NCBI GenBank assembly: GCA_002077065.1
Contig: NAJO01000064.1
Span: forward strand, 62,001 to 126,000
Source: Cryoendolithus antarcticus
Taxonomy: Eukaryota; Ascomycota; Dothideomycetes; Cladosporiales; Cladosporiaceae
DNA length: 64,000 nucleotides
Direction: 5' to 3'
Under the pieces are notes generated by a model. The model saw only the letters and a program-made list of their open reading frames with translations. It had not been told where the DNA came from and did not search any database. The first letter of the stretch is position 1. Each line of letters opens with the position of its first letter. A program made the translations under genes and the position numbers. Below are positions 10,058-20,116 of the stretch, piece by piece.

Positions 10058-11310
10058 TCAGTGCCCGATGCCTAGCATGCTTGCGAAGTCCACTCCCGGC
10101 CTGTGCGAGTGTCAGTAACTGATTCTTGTACGGTAAGCTGGAGTCTGGCTCACGTTGTGGTGGGTAGGGTGACGATAGGCGGTGTAGGCGTAGGCAGCGG
10201 CGTTAGAGTGATGGTCTTCGTCCCTGTTGTGATGGTGGAGGTGATGCGTGTAGTGATTGTGCTTGTGACGTGCGATCTTGAGAGAGTCAGCATTGCTCAC
10301 GATGTTTGCTATTACGCGACTCACGACACCTGCTCCACAGTCTGCGTCTCATACACTGTGTTTCCCGTGCTAAATATTCTCGTTGAGGTCTCTGTGCTTT
10401 CAATCTCGGTCTCGTAAAAGAGCTCCATGGTTGTTGACATGCTGAAGGTCGTCAAGTACTCAGTGATGTTAGCCACGAAAGTCTCAACGATGACTTGCGA
10501 CGGGCCATTGATGGTAGTGGTGAAGTTGAAGCTCGTAGTTGTGGTCGCGTTCGTGGTGAGCAGTGTAGTCTTCCAGACCTCGTACTGTCGGATGCATTCT
10601 TCCATGCCATTCTCGTAGGTCGCGCACACCTTCAGGTCCACATCGCCAGGAGGACCGGCGCGAGTGAGCTCCTGCCATGGCGCAAGATAGTATGTTGTCA
10701 GCGTCTGAACAGTAGGTGCCAGCGTAATCGAAGCGATTGCTCCGCTGGAGACCGTTGCATTGGCCGTGCTGTTCAGATCTGGCGTTGGCGTGGGATGAGC
10801 AAGCACGTAGCTATATCTGGTGGAGAAAGTGATGTCTTGTGCGCATTGCGACACCGTATAGGTCGTGGTAAGATCGCTCAATACCGTCGCGCACACCATG
10901 GTTACAGTTGTGTCAAAGCTGGTCGAGCATGTCCCATTGCCAGGTGGCGTAGAGATTGAATAATTCTGATACCGCGCAGTTGTTGGTACTGATGATGGCG
11001 GCACTGTTACGTGGAAGAACGCGAGCGGTGGCAGCTCGCACAATGTCATCTGCGGTGGGTAGGTTGTAACAAGCTGGCTCTGCTTCGTGACCTGCACAGG
11101 CGATGCTCCTGGCGATGGTGTGATTAACGTCAGTATGCCCTCCTGTGTCAGGCTGGCAGGAACGCGCTGCGGTCCATGTTGACGCTTCGGCTTGAACTTC
11201 GGCTTCGGTATGTCGAGAGCTTCATGCTGATATGCCGGCGCCCGGCGCGCAGCAGTAAGACAAGAGCAAGTGAGCGCGGCAAGTGTGAAGAGAGAGCTTA
11301 GTGGCGCCAT
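10058..11310 (-). CDS. Predicted secreted Thr-rich glycoprotein, probably three exons
   Basis: The start at ATG 11310 gives a leader MAPLSSLFTLAALTCSCLTA followed by RR, a good signal peptide. An earlier in-frame ATG at 11388 would bury it. The large exon (11310-10325) holds evenly spaced cysteines (for example CSTSF, MVCATVL, VSQCAQD, VCATYENGMEECIR), many N-x-T/S sites and Thr-rich strings, as in fungal cell-surface or secreted proteins. Two further small exons, 10276-10154 (a Thr/Ile/Pro-rich tail, TITLTPLPTPTPP) and 10100-10058, join in frame through GTGAGT donors and CTGAC-type branch sites to 383 residues. Without splicing the protein ends at 10322. I know no function. The signal peptide and first exon are firm; the tail exons are moderately supported. 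Confidence 0.7.
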
Positions 11311-11573
11311 GTCCTGCTGGCTGATGTGTGAATGTACTTCTATCGCACACGATGCCGTGTGAGTTGACCCGTGGCTGTCGCGATACATGTCCTGTCGTGA
11401 GATGTCGCGCCAAGGTATGCTGGCATTCCTGCTCGAGCCTCAAAACAATCCAGTGGCTGTTCAGTATCTCGTGTGGAGTGCAGGAATGTAAGACATCCCA
11501 GGTCTGCCATCGCCTTACGTCACAAATCTGTTCTTCCAACACCAAGCACAAAGGTTCAATCCCGGGTACGGTC

Positions 11574-13202
11574 TCAATCGCTGTCTTCGTCCGAGTCCAT
11601 GAGCTCGTCCTCGCTGTCGTCCGAGTCGCTTTCCATCGGCGCGGTGCCATTACCATTGACTTTAGCTGCCGTACCTTTTCCTGCTTGGCGTACCATGCGG
11701 TCATGCTCGCGCTGCAACAACATCTTTCGCTCAATCTGTAGCTTCTCCATCTTGTCAAAGCTGGTCTGCTGAACCCTACGCAATGCATCAAGTTGCGCCT
11801 TGAGTTCGATGACTTGCTGTTGCGCCATGGCATCCTGCGACCCGGTCTCAGTCTGCTCGAGGGTCATGAAGTCTTCGTCATGGTCGACTGAATGACCGTT
11901 GGTTGCTGGAGTCGCTCCTCCAGTCCACGAGGCGAGCTCACCAAGTCCTTCGTCAAGTACGCCAGCGGGAAAGCAAGGTGCAGAGAGCGATTGTTGAAAG
12001 AGCGACTGACTCGCCTCGAGACCAGAGATTGGTTCTTGCAGCCTGACATTGAGTGCGTAGTTGCCCGGAACAGCACCATGATCAGAGTCAGCCCCCTGAA
12101 AGGCTCCAAATCTTGGTTTCGTGACCGCCTCAAGTCTGATACTGCTGCGTTTCTTGGCATCGAAGCCAGGAATCGGCAAAATGCTAAGATTATTTACAGG
12201 CCCAGGAAGAGGCCCTTGTGTGAGCACGGACTTCATCTGACCAGTGACAACGTCCCAAGATAGAATTGCGCCAGATTCGTGGCCGGAAAGCAGCGTCATC
12301 CCATCGAACGACAGCGTCAGACTACAAGTAGCACCGATGGTCTTGTCCGAGGGCTCCCATAGTCTTGACTTTGGCTGTAGAGGTGCTTGCGTCCTCCTGT
12401 TGTCATGAAGGGTGTCGATCGATGTACTGCCAGAGCCGTACAAGTCTATCCGCTGAACACTGCCATTCTCGTAGCCGAAGAAAAGCGTCCTGTCATCGGC
12501 ACCTACAGTCATGATCGTTGGTACATGCGGTAAGAGGTATGTCCGCAGGGTGGTGCAAGTTTGATAGTCCCAAATCAGGCAGGTCTTGTCCTCAGCGGCC
12601 GTAAAGACAGTGTTCTGCAAGCTCTCGCTGTGCCCAATAGCCATCGCGTGAATACTTGAGCGATGAGCTGAGAAGCTGTGGACCGGAGCCAACGCTTGGG
12701 TGCCTGCGTTGGCAAACGAAAGCAAAGCCGGTATCGACCAGACATGGCATGTCGAGTCCAGTGAACACGACACCAAGAAATTCGAAGCTGCATCTACGAC
12801 AAGCCCGGTCACAGCTTGTAGGTGTGATTGCGCAGTCGTGACCTGTCGGCCAGATGCGATCTCCCAAAGGAACAGCCTGCCCTCGGCCGTGCCCAATATG
12901 AGTACAGCATCCTCGCAGGCAAGTGTCAAGCAGGTGATTCGCTCGGTGAAAGGCACAGTAGCTTCTTGGTTACCACGCTCCCGGCTGTAGACGTGCACTA
13001 CAGCTTTGTCGGCCTGAGCCGCGAATATATGGGAGTCGCTGACCGCGAGACAATTTGGCGGCGTGGCGCTTTTCTTGAAGCTTGATCGGGGTGCGACGAG
13101 CGGTAGATGTTCGTACAAGAAGATCGAGGCATCTTTGGCGATGCTGGTACTGACCTTCTTCGTCGACGCGCTTATGGCGGCGATGAAGTGCTCGGTCAAC
13201 AT
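11574..13202 (-). CDS. IPI3: WD40 pre-rRNA processing / pre-60S assembly factor IPI3
   Basis: A single exon of 542 residues from ATG 13202. It starts MLTEHFIAAISASTK, close to the conserved N-terminus of Ipi3 proteins. WD-type repeats follow through about residue 370 (for example GTAEGRLFLWEIASGR, SCSLDSTCHVWSI, AAEDKTCLIWDY, SGHESGAILSWDV). The C-terminus is a Gln/Glu coiled-coil stretch and a final Asp/Ser acidic tail. In yeast Ipi3 works with Rix1 and Ipi1 on pre-60S particles and ITS2 processing in the nucleoplasm, and it also has a role in replication licensing. Length agrees with fungal orthologs. It is divergent from the SGNH esterase. Confidence 0.9.
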   Translation of the reverse strand: MLTEHFIAAISASTKKVSTSIAKDASIFLYEHLPLVAPRSSFKKSATPPNCLAVSDSHIFAAQADKAVVHVYSRERGNQEATVPFTERITCLTLACEDAVLILGTAEGRLFLWEIASGRQVTTAQSHLQAVTGLVVDAASNFLVSCSLDSTCHVWSIPALLSFANAGTQALAPVHSFSAHRSSIHAMAIGHSESLQNTVFTAAEDKTCLIWDYQTCTTLRTYLLPHVPTIMTVGADDRTLFFGYENGSVQRIDLYGSGSTSIDTLHDNRRTQAPLQPKSRLWEPSDKTIGATCSLTLSFDGMTLLSGHESGAILSWDVVTGQMKSVLTQGPLPGPVNNLSILPIPGFDAKKRSSIRLEAVTKPRFGAFQGADSDHGAVPGNYALNVRLQEPISGLEASQSLFQQSLSAPCFPAGVLDEGLGELASWTGGATPATNGHSVDHDEDFMTLEQTETGSQDAMAQQQVIELKAQLDALRRVQQTSFDKMEKLQIERKMLLQREHDRMVRQAGKGTAAKVNGNGTAPMESDSDDSEDELMDSDEDSD

Positions 13203-13736
13203 CCTCAAAATCTCACATCAGTCCGGATGTCTACTAAACCTGTGACAATCTCACATGTTGGCCTGTATTTTCTTACTGTCAGACAAGCTTTTGCTAGCGC
13301 CGAGTCGGGCTAGTCAGGTACGAGCCGCATCTGTTTCTCCACAACCTCACATCTCTCGGGCACTGTTGAGTTCTCTCACATGATCTCCATCAATATTACC
13401 ATACTACGAAAGCGTGCGGAATAGCTCAATGAAATTCTTCCGAACTTCTGCTCCTTCTTTTGTATGCTATATTGACTTCGATACATTCAATGACTTCCTT
13501 GCAAGCATGAGAGATGACACTACATCGCTCTACCGGATCTACTTCTTACTTTAGCCGCCGCAGGATCGGCTACTGAAGTACTTTCGACGACTTTGACATG
13601 TTTCCCCGGGCCCCACACGCAGGGCAGAAGCCGATGGTGACGAAGCCGTAGAGTACGATCGAGGTCTAAGTATTGCTTCATGTCCTTTGACTGATTCCCG
13701 TTGCTCCTCTTCAATTTCGGCATTATGTTCGGTGTC
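13203..13736. promoter_or_regulatory. Divergent intergenic region, IPI3 / SGNH esterase
   Basis: Holds both promoters. No gene seen. Sequence near 13380-13500 is comparatively AT-rich. Confidence 0.4.
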
Positions 13737-15116
13737 ATGTTCACCAAGGTCGTTGCTTTAGCAGCACTGATAGTACCATCGCTAGCAGCACCGCCATCAT
13801 ATGGCGGTTCATCTATTGCGCCGAAGCCTAGTAATGGCCATTGGGTTGATACTTGGACTACGATGCCGCAGCTGACAGAGTACGCCAATCTGCCACCGCC
13901 GCCCTTTGTATGATACCTCGACTTTTGATATGGCGATACTCGCTAACAAAGACAGAACCAATCTGGACTCGTCTTCCCGAACTCTACAATTCGCCAGACA
14001 TTGCACATGTCGATAGGTGCATCGCATATCCGAGTACGCATCTCCAACGCCTTCGGTGCGGTGGAACTCCCGATCACCAAGGCCACAATCGCATACCCAT
14101 TGGCAGGAAGCGGCTACAACAAGACTGGCTCACCATTGATCGATACGACTTCACTGCAAACTCTTACCTTCTCCGGCAACAACTCAATTGTCATCCCAAA
14201 CGGCGCTCTCGCAGTCTCGGATCCTCTCAATTTTCCCATCCCCCCGCAATCTATCATCTCCATCACGATCTACCTCGCCTCCGGACAAGCCACAAACTAC
14301 ATCTCATCCCACCCCGGCAGTCGCACCAGCTCCTGGATCTCTTTCGGCGACGCCACCTCAGCCCGAAACCTCACGGATCCCAGCACAGTAGCCTCCTTCC
14401 ACTGGTTCTTCCTCAGCGCCATCGAAACCTGGTCTCCACCGCAGACGGGCGCCTTCGCCATAGTGGGCGACTCGATAACCGACGGTCGCGGTAGCTACAA
14501 TAACGCTAACGGCCGCTGGCCAGATCTCGTCCTAGCTCGCATGCAGCAGTATGGCCCCACAAAGAACATTGCCGTCGTGAACCAAGCAGCCGGCGGAAAC
14601 AGAGTTCTCTATGACGGCAATGGGCCCAACGCACTCGGCCGCATCGACCGCGACGTTGTCGCTCAGTCTGGCGTGAAGTACGCAATGGTCTTCGAAGGCG
14701 TGAACGACATTGGCACCGCGTCAAGCGACACTTACAATCAAACCATAACCGGCGACCGCCTCATTCAAGCTTTCGAACAGATGATCACGCGAGTCCACAC
14801 TGCCGGTATTCCCTTCTTCGGCGCAACGATCACGCCATTCGGTTGCTACAATTCCTCCATCCAGGCTTACAGCACGCCAGAGCGAGAAGTCACGAGGTTG
14901 AGAGTCAATGACTGGATCCGGAACAGTGGCGCTTTCGATGCTGTGCTGGATTTCGATAAATCGTTGCGGGATCCGAAGAATGCGACGCAGTTGAATCCGG
15001 CGTATGATTCGGGGGATTGTTTGCATCCCAACCCGGTTGGGTATCAGCATTTGGCGAACGAGTTTCCGTTGGGGGTGTTTGCAAAATTCAGGGACGGCGT
15101 GAGCAGCTTCAATTGA
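13737..15116 (+). CDS. Secreted SGNH/GDSL-type esterase
   Basis: Exons 13737-13907 and 13956-15116 join at a 48-base intron (branch CTAAC) to 443 residues. The leader MFTKVVALAALIVPSLAAP is a signal peptide; an ATG four codons earlier (13725) is also possible. After a beta-rich N-terminal part come the SGNH blocks: GDSITDGRG (nucleophile Ser), the Gly/Asn block AAGGNRVL, GVNDIG, and the C-terminal DCLHPNPVGY carrying the Asp-His pair. This arrangement fits extracellular fungal carbohydrate or rhamnogalacturonan acetylesterase-like enzymes. The substrate is not deducible. The enzyme class is secure. Confidence 0.9.
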
Positions 15117-15836
15117 GATGCTGTGAGATTAAGCAACAAGTATATAAATGCACATAGTGAACGAATTTGATGGCAGATCACTTCCACTACGCAATCTTGC
15201 CAGTCGTGCCGTAGCGCGCAGCATTTACATATTTAGTCTTGCATGCTATGTATCTCACCTACGGTCTGCGACGTAGGCATGCTGTCCTGCACCAGTGTAG
15301 GGAACATGCCCAGCGATCGAGGGCATCGTTCGAGCATCAAGTCGGCCTCGCATGGACTGTGCAAGCGGTGCTGTGACCAGCCACGCACACATAATCAGCC
15401 TGCCAGCCTGTCAGCCCCCAATCAGCTCCAGCGCTTCGATTTCATCATCGATGGCCAATTCGATCAGAAAACAGATATGTTTGACTTCGTGGCCTCCGCA
15501 ACTTGTGCAGGAGAGCTCAGGTAAATCCCTTTAAGCATCGTCATGCGAATGACATGGCGAACAAAAGCATGAAAGTGGTACTTGCCATGTCGAAGGCATT
15601 CCGCCTGACTTCACATGTGGCCAGCTCCCCGGCGCATCTCTTTTGGTGCACTGCTCGCTGCCACCATTCTGGCAGCTCCCAGCGACTGCAAAAAAGCCGG
15701 AGGCTGGAGGTGATCGCAGGTCACGCCTCGGAGGCAGAGCGCGACGATTCTCACCCAGCCACCTGTAGGGCTACGGCAGCGCTCGCGCCACGTCTACACT
15801 TCCCAGAGGACAGTCCACGGTCGTAGTGGATCCTCC
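15117..15836. other. Intergenic between convergent genes
   Basis: 3' flanks of the esterase and RRP40. Short frames only, no gene recognised. Confidence 0.4.
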
Positions 15837-16562
15837 TCAGCTCATGTCCTTGATCGCCTTCTTGACAGCCTTCTCTTGCTCCTCCAGCGTCCATCCTCCA
15901 CGATCGCAGTCTTGCACCAATCGACCGATACCGACAGTGATCCGGACGCTCCCACTGTCAACCCAGATAACCCCATTCCTCCCTATCGCAACCTCAAACT
16001 TCACCTTCTCCCCTACACCCTCCAATAGCATCACGCCACCCTTTTTGCGCCCCAACATCAGCCTCCTAGCGAATCCAGGGGAGACATCAAACGTCGTGCC
16101 ACCTTTCAGCGGTCCCATACCCTCGCCTTTCCCGGTTGCAGAGTTCAGACATTCGATCTCTACGTCCTCGCCTTTGCCAGCCTGGCACACGCGAGCATAG
16201 ACCAGGTCCCCACTCTTCAACTGTGGTCTCGTCTTCTTACTTGCGCCCTCGAAACTCAATTGCCCCAGCAGCGCAAACGGCGTATGCGGCGTCAATGTGC
16301 AGCTGTAACTATCTGTCGAGCTGTGGTGGATTTGAGCGATGACAAGATCATTGACGGAAGGCGCGTAGCGGCCTGCGAGGTCCTCTAGCCAGAGTGCGGA
16401 TTTCCTGGGCTCGGTAGAGAGTGTGCCGAGGGTTGTAGTGGTGATTGTTTGGGGTGGGGTGTGGCGGAGGCCGGGACCGAGGGTCAGGGTGCCTGATTTG
16501 TTGGGGCGGGGGAGGAGGGAGGCGGATATCGGGGTGCCGGGGAGGAGGATGGGGGTGGACAT
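15837..16562 (-). CDS. RRP40: Exosome subunit RRP40 (S1 and KH domains)
   Basis: A single exon of 241 residues. An N-terminal beta-rich section (MSTPILLPGTPI, LGPGLRHTPPQ) is followed by an S1-like domain (YAPSVNDLVIAQIHHSSTDSY through SGDLVYARV) and a C-terminal KH-like part with MLLEGVGEKVKFEVAIGRNG and VWVD-like IWVDSGS. This order is that of Rrp40/EXOSC3, a cap subunit of the RNA exosome acting in 3'-5' RNA processing and decay in nucleus and cytoplasm. Csl4 and Rrp4 are the alternatives; the GRNGVIWVDS element favours Rrp40. It is divergent from the NCS1 permease gene. Confidence 0.88.
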   Translation of the reverse strand: MSTPILLPGTPISASLLPRPNKSGTLTLGPGLRHTPPQTITTTTLGTLSTEPRKSALWLEDLAGRYAPSVNDLVIAQIHHSSTDSYSCTLTPHTPFALLGQLSFEGASKKTRPQLKSGDLVYARVCQAGKGEDVEIECLNSATGKGEGMGPLKGGTTFDVSPGFARRLMLGRKKGGVMLLEGVGEKVKFEVAIGRNGVIWVDSGSVRITVGIGRLVQDCDRGGWTLEEQEKAVKKAIKDMS

Positions 16563-17557
16563 CGTAGATGTAAGGACTGAGTGAGGCGCATACGTAAGTG
16601 GAAAGGCTCAATCTTAAGATGAAGTCGAAGTGGAGGTCTTGGCACGCTTGTTCGCATTAGAGCGTATCTCGCGGTGACACTTCGCCCTTGATCCTCTCCA
16701 CCAACCTCATCTCAAGCCTCACGGCCAAGGAGGACTACGATCAAAAGTATGCCACGCATGAACTCTCTCGAGACAGATGTCTGAGTGCTCGTGGATGCTG
16801 CAGCTTGAAAGTCCCCGTAATTCCGAGGACATGGGTCTTGAGCATCGAGCCGCCCAACTCCTACTTCGTGCGGCCAGAAGCGTGTCGGAATACGGCACCC
16901 ATCGCAACCGCATGGAGCCTCATCCAGGCAACGGACGGTCGTTTGCGTGTCGGCAGACTTGACCTCAACATGCATGCTGCCGGGCTGCGTGCAACCACGA
17001 CAGGAATTAATAAGCTTCGTCCCACGCCGCGAGCTGCGGGATGCGCCACCGAAAGATAAGACACTTTGTGCACGCGACAGCAGCCACTGAAAAGCTCTGG
17101 CTGCTGAGACTGACGGGCGTCTTCATGTCATCGCTGCTAAGATCCTTGAGGAGATCTTCAGTATGCAGCACGCTTCAATTGCAGGTGGCAGCATCACTGA
17201 AGTGACACAATTGGCCACACGATGTTTCGTAGGCAGTCAATGCCATGTGGTGTCAAGTCAATCAGGTAGGGCTTATCTCTCGATCACTCCACTCGTTTTC
17301 CCCATCTCCCCAATACCCTTGGCCTAGAAGAAGCCTAGATCTCTTCATTGGCGAGACGATTCGCGTATCCTTGCTGCTATAGGCGATCTGCTCTACCACC
17401 TAGGGCTGATCCCAGGTGCGACCCTGCAGCGATTACTTTTTGCGCACACACCTTATCTACATGCACGCGATAAGGCGTAGCTATAAGCACCCGGCTACCG
17501 ACCACAAGTCGCCTCTTCGCCGACCTCATCTTCGTCTACACGGTTGAGGAAGTCAAC
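16563..17557. promoter_or_regulatory. Divergent promoter RRP40 / NCS1 permease with clustered GATA sites
   Basis: No gene is seen in these 995 bases. GATAAG (or its complement CTTATC) occurs at 17055-17060, 17272-17277, 17452-17457 and 17469-17474, all within about 510 bases of the permease start. GATAAG is the core site of nitrogen-regulatory GATA factors (AreA/NIT2), which control purine, pyrimidine and allantoin permeases in fungi. That it works here is inference. Confidence 0.5.
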
Positions 17558-19831
17558 ATGGCTTCCCAGGACACCAAGCCGTTCTCGACCGATAAGGTCT
17601 CCCCCGCCTCATCGAACATTGAACCGGCCGAGACAGGCCATGTCTCGAACACTCGTTCCAGATACCGCTTCAATCTGGCTGTGCGACAAGAGGAGTCTTC
17701 ATTTGCAGCGACCAAGAATGCCTCCAACGCCGACTTCGATCCCATCCCGCCTTCAAAGCGAACATGGAATTGGGGTGCTTACGTCGCCTACTGGATGGCC
17801 GATGCGTGGGCCGTGAGCAACTGGGAGGTGGCTTCCAGTATGATTGCTGTTGGTCTGAGCTGGAAGATGGCGATTGGAGCGTGTGTCTTGGGCAACACCA
17901 TCATGGGCCTGGTCATCACTATCAACGGAAGAATGGGTGCAACGGTATGTGTCAAATGTGGTTGGGCGCGCAAACGCTCAATGCTTATGACAGACAGCTC
18001 CACACTCCCTTCCCAGTCCTGGCACGCATGCCATTCGGCTACTACTTTAGCTACTTCGTCGTTCTGTCCCGTTGCGTGCTAGCTATCGTGTGGTTGGGGT
18101 GAGTGAAAGCTGCTTATCGATGTTCTGAAGTGGCGACTGACCGTCGCAGTGTACAAACGACAACCGGCGGTCAATGCATGGAAGTCCTCCTCACGTGCAT
18201 CTGGCCAAGCTTTGCGAACATCCACAACACCATCCCAGATGGCGAGGGCATCACGACGGGTGGAATGATTGCTTTCTTGTTGTACTTCCTGCTGCAGATC
18301 CCTTTCCTCTGCATTCCTTACACGAAGGTAAGACTGCCAAAATCTCTATCCGCACCACTGTCTCTGTAGCTAACAATGGTCAGGTCCAATACTTCTTCGC
18401 CTTCAAGTCGGTCATTGCGCCCATTGTGTTCCTGGCCGTTTTCGGCGACACGCTGCGTCGGGCGGGAGGGACCATTGCTGGAAGCTCTGTCGTTACCGGT
18501 ACCAGTGGACCGAAGGCATTCGGTTCGGCTCTAACCTGGGCTTTCTTCGCCAGTGAGTATTCGTGCTGCCCGATGCTGCTACGAAATGCATACTGATTTG
18601 TGTCCTCTTCGCAGACCTCAACGGAGTGCTAGGAAATTACGCAACGCTTGGATTGAACATCGCGTAAGTGGATGGTGAGGCTAGATCTGACAAACAATGA
18701 CTGACAAGAACATCAGCGATTTCTCGCGTTACGCCAACAAGCCCAGCGCACAGAACGTCCAAGCGATTGTCATCCCCATCATCTTCAGTCAGTCGCTCTG
18801 GAACTCCTCTTCATAGAATCCCCCCGCTAACATCACCACACAGCCATCGTCGGTCTCCTCGGTATTTTCACCGCAGCTGCTGCGGAATCCGCTTACGGCA
18901 CCATCGAGTGGAATCCCATTACTATTATCGGCTACTGGGAGAAGTCTGGCACGCACGGTGGTCGCGCAGCCGCAGCCTTCGCCGCAATCGGTCTCATTAT
19001 CGTTACCCTTGGTATCAACATCTCCGCCAACTCGATCAGTGCTGCGAACGACTTGATGTCGTTTTACCCGAAGTACATCAACATCCGCCGTGGGCAGCTG
19101 TTGGCTGCGTTCATTGGGAGCTGGGCATTTGTACCAGTACGTTGCATTCCTTGACATGACAGAGCAGAAAGGATCAGCATTGACTCTGCTTTAGTGGAAA
19201 ATCCTCGCTTCCGCCGCCAAATTCCTCGCCTTCCTCGGTGGCTACACCATCTTCCTCGGCCCCATGACCTCAATCCTCATCACCGAGTACAAATCCCCTT
19301 CTCTCAATTACATTGCCACTCCCCACTGACACCGCTTGTCTAGCTATTACATCGTCCGCCGCACCAACGTCTCGGTCCCCGACATGTACAACTTCCACGG
19401 CATGTACCGCTACTCTCCTGCATTCGCCTCCAACTGGCGCGCGGTAGCAGCCTTCTTCATCGGCTGCGTCCCTCCGCTGCCAGGCTTCGTGAACAACATC
19501 GTTGTAGCCGGTAAAGAAACCACGGGCGTCTCGATCGGCGGGCAGCATCTGTAAGCGCCCCCCTTTTAGTCTTTGGTAGATGAGATGTTGCTATGTGCTC
19601 GTTGCTAACAAGTTTGACAGATTCGCAATCGGCTACATCTACTCCTTCTTCGCCGCCGGCATCTTCTACTGGGGGTTCAACCGCTTCTTCCCGCACCTGG
19701 AGAGCAAGATGGATCACCCCGACACGGGCGAAGACATCATCGCCGCGAACGACGCGAAGAACGTCAACATGCGGCGCGCTAGCTATGCGGAGCACAAGCC
19801 TTCGATCGTGACGAGGGCGTTTGAGGTCTAG
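17558..19831 (+). CDS. NCS1-family nucleobase/allantoin/uracil permease, ten exons
   Basis: Exons 17558-17944, 17998-18098, 18150-18327, 18384-18552, 18615-18663, 18717-18787, 18844-19136, 19195-19286, 19344-19550 and 19621-19831 join in frame to 585 residues; all nine introns are 50-70 bases with GT-AG ends. The product has the NCS1 layout: a polar N-tail, NWGAYVAYWMADAWAVSNWE in helix 1, GRMGATLHTPFPVLARMPFG, GQCMEVLLTCIWPSF, NYATLGLNIADFSRYA, and YYIVRRTNVSVPDMYNF. These match the Fur4/Dal4/Fui1 group, proton symporters of uracil, allantoin or uridine at the plasma membrane. The substrate cannot be fixed. GATA-type sites upstream suggest nitrogen regulation. Confidence 0.93.
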
Positions 19832-20116
19832 TGTGGCCGGGGAAACGAGGTGCGAGTGAGTAAGGTATGAGAATGTTGAGGTATGATGTGGGGTGAGAAG
19901 AATTGGGGAAATGAGGATGAGACTTGATCGTAGTCTTAATCGGACTATGCATGCAATCGCTATCGAAACATGACGCTTTCTACGGTCTTCTATCTCTTGC
20001 TATGCCTCCAATCCCGAGCCGTGAACGCCTGTAAGCTCTCTGAACCGATCGCGCGCTCTTGGCGCACATCTCTATCCTCGCTACACAAGTACCATTCATC
20101 CCACTGCTCTTGATAT

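Noticed and set aside
17341..17450. tRNA-like stretch (GATCTGCTCTACCACC...GGTGCGACCC)
   Set aside because: The arms do not pair into a cloverleaf and the T-loop consensus GGTTCGA is missing.
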